From Atopobiaceae bacterium (GTDB lineage: Bacteria > Actinomycetota > Coriobacteriia > Coriobacteriales > Atopobiaceae): DNA of 23,120 nucleotides. The notes under the pieces were generated by a model that did no database searches, was not told where the DNA came from, and worked only from the letters and a program-made list of their open reading frames with translations. This document shows, piece by piece, positions 6,696-13,860 of this stretch (its first letter is position 1; each line of letters opens with the position of its first letter). A program made the position numbers and the translations under genes. The stretch is from positions 1-23,120 of the forward strand of contig JAFWLX010000214.1 in assembly GCA_017510875.1 (NCBI GenBank), in the 5' to 3' direction.

Positions 6696-7646
6696 ATGGG
6701 TGATTCTAAGAAGCATCGGCTGGTTACGCGCAGCGACTTTGACGGACTTGTCTGCGCGATGATCCTCAAGGAAAAGGGCCTCATCGACGAGATCAAGTTT
6801 GTGCATCCCAAAGATGTGCAGGATGGCAAGGTTGACATCACCTCAAACGACATCACTACCAACCTGTCGTTTGATCCACGCGTAGGCATTGCCTTTGACC
6901 ATCACGAGTCCGAGCTCACCCGCAACGCCGGTGTCGATTACGAGGGACGTTACATCATTGATGGTGACGCCAAGAGCGCCGCGCGCGTGGTGTATGACTA
7001 CTATGGAGGTAAGGAAGCACTCCCCCGCATCAGCGACGATCTGATGGAGGCCGTCGACAAGGGTGACTCGGCAGACTTCACACTTGAGGAGATCCTTGAC
7101 CCCCAGGACTGGGTGCTCATGAACTTCCTCATGGACGCACGCACGGGCCTGGGTCGCTTCCACAACTTCCGCATCTCCAACTACGACCTGATGATGGAGC
7201 TCATTGACTACTGCATGGAGCATCCCATCTCCGAAGTCCTCGAGCTTCCCGATGTAAAGGAGCGCGTGGAGCTCTACTTTGACCAGCAGGAGAAGTTTAC
7301 CGCTCAGGTCAAGGAGCTTGCCCGCGTAGAAGGCCGCGTGGTTGTTCTTGACCTGCGCGATACCGATACCATCTATGCCGGCAACCGCTTCATGATCTAC
7401 GCCCTGTTCCCCGAGGCCCAGATTTCAGTGCACGTGGCTTGGGGTTTCCGCAAGCAGAACACTGCCGTCATGATTGGCAAGTCCATCATCGACAAGCGTA
7501 GCGAGACCAACATTGGCGAGATCTGCCTTAAATATGGTGGCGGCGGACACCGTAATGCCGGTACCTGCCAGCTTGACAACGACAAGGTGGACGAGCTCCT
7601 CCCCCAAATCATTGCCGAGCTCAACGCAGGCTGCACGCCGCTGTAA
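6696..7646 (+). CDS. DHH/DHHA1-family phosphoesterase
   Basis: The 316-residue protein carries the signatures of the DHH superfamily. [10 protein letters not shown] has Asp14 and Asp16, FDHHES is the DHH motif with Asp68, His69 and His70, and [14 protein letters not shown] precedes a further metal ligand region VDKGDSA near 120-126. The C-terminal DHHA1 domain ends with [12 protein letters not shown] (281-292). The family includes nanoRNA and cyclic-dinucleotide phosphodiesterases, exopolyphosphatases and pyrophosphatases. The size suits a cytosolic NrnA-like or exopolyphosphatase-related enzyme, but the substrate cannot be assigned from motifs alone. The ATG follows GGACGGAG (6681-6688). Only 28 bases separate it from the hybrid kinase gene, so the two may be co-transcribed, subject to the terminator inside the kinase start region. 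Confidence 0.9.
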   Translation: MGDSKKHRLVTRSDFDGLVCAMILKEKGLIDEIKFVHPKDVQDGKVDITSNDITTNLSFDPRVGIAFDHHESELTRNAGVDYEGRYIIDGDAKSAARVVYDYYGGKEALPRISDDLMEAVDKGDSADFTLEEILDPQDWVLMNFLMDARTGLGRFHNFRISNYDLMMELIDYCMEHPISEVLELPDVKERVELYFDQQEKFTAQVKELARVEGRVVVLDLRDTDTIYAGNRFMIYALFPEAQISVHVAWGFRKQNTAVMIGKSIIDKRSETNIGEICLKYGGGGHRNAGTCQLDNDKVDELLPQIIAELNAGCTPL

Positions 7647-7674
7647 GATGCGTTTCCCGGAAGGATTGCCAGCC

Positions 7675-10548
7675 ATGGCTTCTAGCCGCACGCACAAGTC
7701 GCAGAGGACGCCTGTCGTCCTCTGCGTTTTTCTTTTGCTTGCCTTTGCACTCACCCTTCTCGCCCTTGTCCCAAACCTTGCGCATGCCACAAACGACAGC
7801 ACTACGGTAAGGGTGGGCTACTACGAGAACGAGGTCTTCGAGGAGGGGGCGCAGGAGGGAGCGCGCAAGACGGGTTATGCCTATGAGTACTACCGCAAGT
7901 TGCAGGAGTACACAGGCTGGAACTATGAGTATGTCTACGGCGACTATGCCGACCTTTACCAGATGCTGCTTGATGGCGACATCGATCTTCTTGCTGGCTT
8001 GGCTTGGCGCGAGGACCGCGCTGCAACCATAGGATATCCCAGCATCCCCATGGGTAACGAGTCATACAACCTGGTACGCCACGACAGCGATGAGGACATC
8101 ACCGACAACCCCGCATCGCTTGAGGGAAAGCAGATTGGCGTACTCGACAGTGCCATGGCCGAGATACTCAACGATTACCTTTCGGAACACAACGTGAATG
8201 CCAAGGTAGCTGTCTATCCCAGCATTGACTCACTCCTCGCCTCCTTTGACAAGCATGTGGTGGACGTTATCGTGGCCGAAGGTGACGGTGCCTACGGTCG
8301 CAACCACGCTGAGGTAATATGCTCCATCGGCACTTCCGATTACTATCTGTGCGTCAATGCCCAGCGCCCCGACCTGCTGGCCCAGCTTAACGACGCACAA
8401 ACTCGGCTTGCCGTAGACGAGCCAGCCTTCATGAGCTCGTTGCAGGCAAAGTACTACCCCATCAGCCTCTCAAGCAGGGCTTTCTCGCAAGTCGAACAGA
8501 ATTGGCTGCGAGAGCACCAGAAGCTGCGCGTAGGGTACCTTAACAACTACCTGCCCTACAGCGACACCAATAACGCAGGCAAGGTTACCGGCATCGTAAG
8601 CGACATCTTTCCCAAGATGCTTCATGATCTTGACCAGCAGGACATCGAGCTCACGTACGAATCTTTTGACAGCTACGACGACATGATCGCCGCCATAGGC
8701 CAAGGAGACATCGATGTGGCCTTTCCGGTTGGCGGCGGGCTCTACTTCTCTGAGGAAAACGGCATCTACCAGTCAAATCCTGTGCTCTCCTTATCTACCG
8801 AGCTGGTCTACAAGGGCGAATACACAGACGAAGTGACGACATTGTTTGCAGTCAACGCAAACAACCGCATGCAGTATTACTACATTCTCACGCATTTTCC
8901 CGACGCGCAGATTAAGCTCTACCCCTCCATAGAGGACTGCCTTGACGCCGTGGTGTCAGGCGAGGTTACCTGCACCACGCTCAACGGCCTGCGTGCCAAT
9001 GACATTCTGAGAAACAGCCGATATGCTGACCTCTCGCCCAGGCAGCTAAGCGACACCGACGACCGCTGCTTTGGAGTGCATATTGGCAACGAAGGCCTGC
9101 TCAAGCTGCTCAATCGCGGCCTCTACGTGCTGGGAGACGACTACGCGCGCGACATGGCCTACCGCTACACCGATATGCTCTACAGCTACACCATCATGGA
9201 CTTTGTGCGCAGCCACCTAGTGCTGGTGGGCCTCACACTATTTGCCGTGGCAGGCCTCATAGTCTCCTTTCTTGTAAGCGACATGCGCCGCACCAAGCGG
9301 CAGATGCTTGACAAGGAGATCGCACGCGTAGAACTTGAACGCAAGAATGAGGAGCTGGCGCAGAGCCAAGAGGCGCTTTCCGGCGCTCTGGTAGCCGCCG
9401 AGCAGGCTAATCGCGCAAAGACCACCTTCCTCAACAACATGTCGCATGACATCCGCACGCCCATGAATGCCATTGTGGGCTTCACGACACTTGCCGCCGA
9501 GCATGTAAAAGACGCCGAGCAGGTGCAGGACTATCTTGAAAAGATTGCCATATCAAGCCAGCACCTGCTCTCGCTCATCAACGACGTGCTTGACATGAGT
9601 CGCATCGAGAGCGGAAAGGTAACCATAGAAGAGACCGACGTGCACCTGCCCGACCTGATAGATGACCTGAGGACCATCATTGCGCCAGATGCGGCAGCAA
9701 AGCACCAAGAACTGCTGTTTGACATGCAGAATGTGACCGACGAGGACATTGTCACCGACCGGCTGCGCCTGAATCAGATTCTGCTCAACATCTTGTCGAA
9801 TGCCGTCAAGTTCACACCTGTGGGTGGCACTATAAGCCTGCATGTTACCGAGCGACCCACCACATCGCCCAACGTGGCCTGCTATGAGTTTCGTATCAAA
9901 GACAACGGCATTGGCATGAGCGAGGAGTTCCAAAAGATCATCTTTGACGCCTTTACACGCGAGAAGAGCACCACGGTGAGCGGCATCCAGGGAACAGGCC
10001 TGGGCATGGCCATTACCAAGAACATCGTGGACATGATGGATGGAACCATAGAGGTGCACAGCGTTGAGGGCAAGGGCTCCGAGTTCATCGTCTCTCTGCC
10101 CTGCAAGTTCTATGAGAAGCAGGAGAAGAGGGCGAGCGCAAAGGCAGACTTGCCCGACTTCTCGGGCAAGCGTGTTCTTTTGACCGAAGACCATGAGCTC
10201 AACCAGCAAATTGCACGGGCCATCCTTGAGGGCGTCGGCCTTTCCATGGAGATTGCCCATGACGGCACCGAGGCCGTAGAGATGGTTGAGGCCGCACCCG
10301 CAGGCTACTACGACGCGATTCTTATGGACATCCAGATGCCCGTCATGGATGGTTACGAGGCAACACGGCGCATTCGTGCGCTTCCTGACAAACAGAAGGC
10401 ATCCGTCCCCATTATTGCCGTGACGGCCAACGCCTTTGAAGAGGACCGCAAGGCATCGCTCGACGCAGGCATGAACGGTCATCTGGCAAAGCCATACGAG
10501 ATTCCCAAGATGATGGAGACACTCGGCGAGGTTTTAGGCCAGTCATAG
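7675..10548 (+). CDS. Hybrid sensor histidine kinase with two periplasmic solute-binding domains (BvgS-like)
   Basis: I place the start at ATG 7675, 9 bases after GGAAGGA (7659-7665). Longer in-frame starts would overlap the DHH gene and lack a ribosome site. The 957-residue protein begins with a signal peptide (basic N-terminus, hydrophobic core, likely cleavage after AHA near 36-38). Two tandem family-3 solute-binding domains follow, at about 40-260 and 276-505. A membrane segment lies at about 515-534, then a coiled coil. The HisKA domain has [12 protein letters not shown] with His591. The ATPase domain has the N box near 699-713, DNGIGM at 743-748 and GTGLGM at 773-778. The receiver domain has [12 protein letters not shown] with Asp885. 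It probably senses an extracellular small molecule such as an amino acid. No Hpt domain or DNA-binding output is attached or adjacent, so its target is unknown. Confidence 0.93.
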   Translation: MASSRTHKSQRTPVVLCVFLLLAFALTLLALVPNLAHATNDSTTVRVGYYENEVFEEGAQEGARKTGYAYEYYRKLQEYTGWNYEYVYGDYADLYQMLLDGDIDLLAGLAWREDRAATIGYPSIPMGNESYNLVRHDSDEDITDNPASLEGKQIGVLDSAMAEILNDYLSEHNVNAKVAVYPSIDSLLASFDKHVVDVIVAEGDGAYGRNHAEVICSIGTSDYYLCVNAQRPDLLAQLNDAQTRLAVDEPAFMSSLQAKYYPISLSSRAFSQVEQNWLREHQKLRVGYLNNYLPYSDTNNAGKVTGIVSDIFPKMLHDLDQQDIELTYESFDSYDDMIAAIGQGDIDVAFPVGGGLYFSEENGIYQSNPVLSLSTELVYKGEYTDEVTTLFAVNANNRMQYYYILTHFPDAQIKLYPSIEDCLDAVVSGEVTCTTLNGLRANDILRNSRYADLSPRQLSDTDDRCFGVHIGNEGLLKLLNRGLYVLGDDYARDMAYRYTDMLYSYTIMDFVRSHLVLVGLTLFAVAGLIVSFLVSDMRRTKRQMLDKEIARVELERKNEELAQSQEALSGALVAAEQANRAKTTFLNNMSHDIRTPMNAIVGFTTLAAEHVKDAEQVQDYLEKIAISSQHLLSLINDVLDMSRIESGKVTIEETDVHLPDLIDDLRTIIAPDAAAKHQELLFDMQNVTDEDIVTDRLRLNQILLNILSNAVKFTPVGGTISLHVTERPTTSPNVACYEFRIKDNGIGMSEEFQKIIFDAFTREKSTTVSGIQGTGLGMAITKNIVDMMDGTIEVHSVEGKGSEFIVSLPCKFYEKQEKRASAKADLPDFSGKRVLLTEDHELNQQIARAILEGVGLSMEIAHDGTEAVEMVEAAPAGYYDAILMDIQMPVMDGYEATRRIRALPDKQKASVPIIAVTANAFEEDRKASLDAGMNGHLAKPYEIPKMMETLGEVLGQS
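7700..7736 (+). terminator. Intrinsic terminator inside the kinase signal-peptide codons
   Basis: CGCAGAGGACG (7700-7710) pairs perfectly with CGTCCTCTGCG (7716-7726) around a 5-base loop, directly followed by TTTTTCTTTT (7727-7736). It lies 54 bases after the DHH stop codon and inside codons 9-21 of the hybrid kinase. It would end the DHH transcript unless ribosomes translating the kinase start unfold it. Confidence 0.7.
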
Positions 10549-10612
10549 GAACACCGCACTTGTGAGATAATGCAACATTACGTGAACAACCGCACCTTCA
10601 GGGAGCTTATCC

Positions 10613-12640
10613 ATGTCCAACACCCCAGAGCGTCCAAGCTTTCCCAAACGCGCCGTAATCACCGGCGGCATGCCCTACGGCAACAAGAACCTGCACTTTG
10701 GCCATATAGGCGGCGTATTTGTGCCCGCAGACTTCTTTGCCCGCTTCCTGCGCGACCGCATTGGCGAGCAGAACGTAATCTTTGTCTCGGGAACCGACTG
10801 CTATGGCTCACCCATCATGGAGGGTTATCGCAAGAAGGTCGAGGACGAGGGTTACCAGGGCTCCATCATCGATTACGTACGCGCCAACCATGAGGACCAG
10901 AAGCGCGCGCTTGATCGCTACGAAATCTCGCTCGACCTGTACGCTGGTTCGGGTCTCGAGCCTGCCGCCCCCATCCATGCCAAGCTCTCCGACGAGCTGA
11001 TTCGCCGCCTTCACGAGCAGGGCACGCTGCTCAAGCTCTCCACGCGCCAGTTCTTTGACGTAGAAGCGGGGCAGTTTCTCAACGGTCGCCAGGTAATCGG
11101 TCGCTGCCCCGTGCGCGGCTGCAAGAGCGAGAAGGCCTATGCTGACGAGTGTGAACTGGGCCACCAGTTTGACCCTGAGGAGCTCATTGCGCCTGTCTCG
11201 CAGCTTACCGGCACCACACCCGAGCTGCGCCCGGTTGACAACTGGTACTTTGACCTGCCTGCTTTCCGAAAGACGCTCGAAGACCTCATGGACGAGTGGG
11301 ACGCAGATCCCCAGGTGCGTGACGTGGTCACAAAGACCGTACGCGAGTCTCTGGTAGACCCCGTAATCTACATACAGAACAAGTTCCGCGAGAGCTTTGA
11401 TGCCGTACGAGACCAGCTGCCCGCCCACGAGCTGCGTGAGGCCGAGGGCAATCAGCAGTCGTTCTCGGTGGCCTTTGAAAACTGGAGGACGCGCGACAAG
11501 GCTCGCGAAATCCTTGAGGCAGCTGGCGTGCGCTTCCGCACAGGCAAGACCCTGCTGCCCTTCCGCATTACCGGCAACATAGACTGGGGTGTACCGGCTC
11601 CCGTCATCGACGGCCTGGAGGGCCTTACCGTATGGTGCTGGCCCGAGAGCCTGTGGGCGCCCATCTCGTTTGTGCAGACAGTCCTTGCCTATGCACCGGA
11701 GGGCCGCTACAGCTCGACTGACTGGCGCGACTGGTGGTGCGCAGATGACGCCCGCGTGTTCCAGTTTATTGGCCAGGACAACATCTACTTCTACTGCGTG
11801 GCACAGCCTGCCATGTGGGAGGCGCTGGACTGGGGCCTTTTCCAAGACACGCCCATTGCCAACTACCACATCTTGTTCATGAACAAGAAGGCTTCGAGCT
11901 CGGGCGCCATCAAGCCGCCCATGGCCGAGGAGCTGCTTGATGCCTACACGGCCGAACAGCTGCGCTGCCATTGGCTCTCGCTGGGCCTCTCGCAGAAGGC
12001 CGTGAGCTTTGCGCCCAAAGCCTACGACACCAGCATAAGTCACAAGAACAAGAAGACCGGCGAGGTCGTGCTTGTAAAGGACGACCCGCGTGTGGCCGAC
12101 CCCGCACTCAAAGAGAGCGCGTTTCTCACCAACATCTTCAACCGACTGGCCCGCAGCTGCATGTATGGGGCGGCAAACGTCTGCGACAACCACCTGCCCA
12201 CCTGCCCCGCCGATCAAGAGGTGGTGGATGCCTGCATCAAGGCAACACTCGACTTTGAGCGCGCAGCCTACGTCTTTGACGCGCATGGAGCACTGGCCAT
12301 TGCCGAGCAGTTCTGCCGCGAGGCCAACAAGCGCTGGGGAGACGAGTCAAAGGCAGCCAAGGGAGACGACGCGGCCTACGAGCATGCGCTGGCCAATGCG
12401 TTTGCGGCCCTGCGCACCACCTGCCTGCTCATGCATCCGGCAGCCCCAAGCGGCTGCGAGCTCATCTGCACGCATTTGGGCTTTGACCCCAAGCTCTTCT
12501 TCTCGTGGGAGCATGCCTTGGCCACGCCCACAGAGCTTGCGGCCCTAGAGGGCAAGACACCCGCCGAGCACGAGCTGGTTGCCCTTCCCCCGCGCTTTGA
12601 CTTCTTCCGTGCGCACGAGAGCCAAATCAAGAAGAAGTAG
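10613..12640 (+). CDS. metG: Methionyl-tRNA synthetase (class I, divergent KMSKS)
   Basis: The 675-residue protein follows the MetRS plan for charging tRNA-Met with methionine. VITGGMPYGNKNLHFGHIGG holds the HIGH motif (His28-x-Gly-His31). A connective insertion contains a zinc-knuckle-like set, C165-x4-C170 and C180-x3-H184. NWYFDLPAF and a WRDWW...FQFIGQDNIYFY stretch match the MetRS catalytic core. The KMSKS position reads KKASSSG (425-431), so the second lysine is Ser. The C-terminal alpha-helical anticodon domain is present (SAFLTNIFNRLAR to PPRFDFFRAHESQIKKK), but there is no EMAP-type tRNA-binding domain. The ATG follows AGGGAG (10600-10605). It may be the sole MetRS or a diverged paralogue; the window cannot tell. 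GATAAT at 10565-10570 could be a -10. Confidence 0.88.
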   Translation: MSNTPERPSFPKRAVITGGMPYGNKNLHFGHIGGVFVPADFFARFLRDRIGEQNVIFVSGTDCYGSPIMEGYRKKVEDEGYQGSIIDYVRANHEDQKRALDRYEISLDLYAGSGLEPAAPIHAKLSDELIRRLHEQGTLLKLSTRQFFDVEAGQFLNGRQVIGRCPVRGCKSEKAYADECELGHQFDPEELIAPVSQLTGTTPELRPVDNWYFDLPAFRKTLEDLMDEWDADPQVRDVVTKTVRESLVDPVIYIQNKFRESFDAVRDQLPAHELREAEGNQQSFSVAFENWRTRDKAREILEAAGVRFRTGKTLLPFRITGNIDWGVPAPVIDGLEGLTVWCWPESLWAPISFVQTVLAYAPEGRYSSTDWRDWWCADDARVFQFIGQDNIYFYCVAQPAMWEALDWGLFQDTPIANYHILFMNKKASSSGAIKPPMAEELLDAYTAEQLRCHWLSLGLSQKAVSFAPKAYDTSISHKNKKTGEVVLVKDDPRVADPALKESAFLTNIFNRLARSCMYGAANVCDNHLPTCPADQEVVDACIKATLDFERAAYVFDAHGALAIAEQFCREANKRWGDESKAAKGDDAAYEHALANAFAALRTTCLLMHPAAPSGCELICTHLGFDPKLFFSWEHALATPTELAALEGKTPAEHELVALPPRFDFFRAHESQIKKK

Positions 12641-12647
12641 TACGTGG

Positions 12648-12699
12648 GTTGGGGACGGATGTGGCCGCATGCTCTTGTACGGCCACATCCGTCCCCAAC
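12648..12699. terminator. 20-bp perfect hairpin between metG and the hydrolase
   Basis: The 20-base arms at 12648-12667 and 12680-12699 are exactly complementary around a 12-base loop. The left arm starts GTTGGGGACGGATG. The hairpin begins 8 bases after the metG stop, so it can act as a terminator, though only TTT follows and the Shine-Dalgarno of the next gene comes 8 bases later. The arm ends are similar to the GTTGGGGACAG seen on the minus strand at the window start (4-14), suggesting a dispersed intergenic repeat family. Confidence 0.6.
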
Positions 12700-12721
12700 G
12701 TGCGTTTGAAAGGACCATCTC

Positions 12722-13576
12722 ATGCCGCCCGTTGCACCTCGTCTTCACTTTCCCAGCCCCTACGAGACGCCCTCTATTGCACCTAGCTGCGCCACGTTCG
12801 TTGTAACGCCCGACGAGGCTCAGATTGCAAGCTTTGTCTACGGAGACCTTAATCAGTCTCAAGCCGCTCCAGTGCTGATGCTGCATGGCAATGGCGAGGA
12901 GCATGGGCTGTTTGGACCCACCATCGATGCCGTAGTTGCCGGCGGACGGGCCGTAGTGACACTTGACTCGCGCGCACAGGGAAAGAGCACGCGCGGTACG
13001 CTTCCGCTCACCTACGAGCTCATGGCAAACGACGCCCTTGCCGTGCTCGACCATTTAGACGTTAGCGCCGCACACGTGCTGGGATTTTCCGATGGCGGAA
13101 TAGAGGCGCTGCTGCTTGCGCGCGATCATGCCAACCGTGTGCTTAGTCTCACGGTATTGGGCGCCAACCTTACGCCAGAAGGCGTGATCGAAGACGAAGA
13201 ATGGGACATGACCAATTCCATCGCCACCAACAGGGAGTGGGCGCGCTATTGGAGCTCTATGCCTGCTTCGCAGGTTGATACCAGCTTGCTCTCCCCCACC
13301 CCCGCCGAGGCCGCCATCACCGCCGAGCTGCTGCAGCTAATGCTGGACGAGCCACACATAGATGCCGCAAGCCTGCGCTCCATCAGCTGTCCCACCACCA
13401 TCATGGTAGGAGAGTTTGACTGCATCACCGAGGAAGAGACTCGCGCCATACACAAGGCCATCGCAGGCTCGCAGCTTGTGGTGGTACCCGAGGCTGGGCA
13501 CACGCTCCCCAAACAGGTTCCCGACCTGGTAACCAAGGCGCTCTTCAATTCGATCAAGCGGGCAGAACGGACGTAG
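12722..13576 (+). CDS. Alpha/beta hydrolase
   Basis: The 284-residue protein has a standard alpha/beta hydrolase layout. LMLHGNGEEHGLFG (52-65) forms the oxyanion region, LDSRAQGKST is the following turn, and VLGFSDGG (119-126) is the nucleophile elbow with Ser123. Asp233 (VGEFDCI) and His260 (EAGHTLP) complete the triad. There is no signal peptide, so it should be cytosolic. The substrate is unknown: the family covers esterases, lipases, haloperoxidase-like enzymes and C-C hydrolases. The ATG follows GAAAGGA (12708-12714). Its TAG stop codon (13574-13576) lies inside the first bases of the large fold-back element that follows. Confidence 0.88.
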   Translation: MPPVAPRLHFPSPYETPSIAPSCATFVVTPDEAQIASFVYGDLNQSQAAPVLMLHGNGEEHGLFGPTIDAVVAGGRAVVTLDSRAQGKSTRGTLPLTYELMANDALAVLDHLDVSAAHVLGFSDGGIEALLLARDHANRVLSLTVLGANLTPEGVIEDEEWDMTNSIATNREWARYWSSMPASQVDTSLLSPTPAEAAITAELLQLMLDEPHIDAASLRSISCPTTIMVGEFDCITEEETRAIHKAIAGSQLVVVPEAGHTLPKQVPDLVTKALFNSIKRAERT

Positions 13577-13860
13577 GGGCGCAACAGAGGGCCCTCGGGG
13601 AACGCAGCCCTCACGGGTCGGCCGTGCAGGGACCCTCGGGACTCCGCTTCGGCTCACGCTCCGCCCTTACGGCGCGGCAGCTGCGGAACTCGGCTGCTGC
13701 GCGTTTTGTACGAGCCCTTCGGGCCGTAACATGCCACTGGCATGTTACGCTCGCTCCCGCCGCGCCGACGGGCAGAGCAGCCTCAGAAGGAGTCCGAGGG
13801 TCCCTGCACGGCCGACCCGTGAGGGCTGCGTTCCCCGAGGGCCCTCTGTTGCGCCCCTAC
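13573..13860. repeat. 288-bp fold-back element with 72-73 bp near-perfect arms
   Basis: The left arm 13573-13645 and the right arm 13789-13860 are inverted copies that differ by a single extra G in the left arm. The arms begin GTAGGGGCGCAAC. Each arm contains its own small palindromes, such as GAGGGCCCTC at 13587-13596 and GGGTC/GACCC at 13615-13619/13631-13635. The 143 bp centre is also partly self-complementary: GGCGCGGC at 13671-13678 pairs with GCCGCGCC at 13759-13766, TTACGGC at 13668-13674 with GCCGTAA at 13723-13729, and a 23 bp palindrome sits at 13726-13748. No protein is supported inside it. It lies between two convergent genes and supplies the stop codons of both. It could be a MITE-like mobile element, a structured repeat, or a large bidirectional terminator. 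No target-site duplication is evident. Confidence 0.9.
13726..13748. repeat. 23-bp palindrome in the centre of the fold-back element
   Basis: GTAACATGCCA (13726-13736) and TGGCATGTTAC (13738-13748) are exact complements around a single C at 13737. It sits slightly right of the centre of the larger fold-back element. It may be a cruciform tip or a protein-binding site. Confidence 0.7.

Noticed and set aside
7474..7674. Upstream extension of the hybrid kinase frame into the DHH gene
   Set aside because: It would overlap 173 bases of the DHH gene in another frame; the ATG at 7675 has a good ribosome site and begins a clean signal peptide.
9553..10482. 309-codon frame antisense to the kinase core
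   Set aside because: Shadow of the HisKA/ATPase/receiver coding region.
10549..10612. T-box or S-box riboswitch upstream of metG
   Set aside because: Only 64 bases separate the genes and no such structured leader is present.
10808..12286. 492-codon frame antisense to metG
   Set aside because: Long but opposite to a clear MetRS gene; such shadows are common in this base composition, and no ribosome site or domain is seen.
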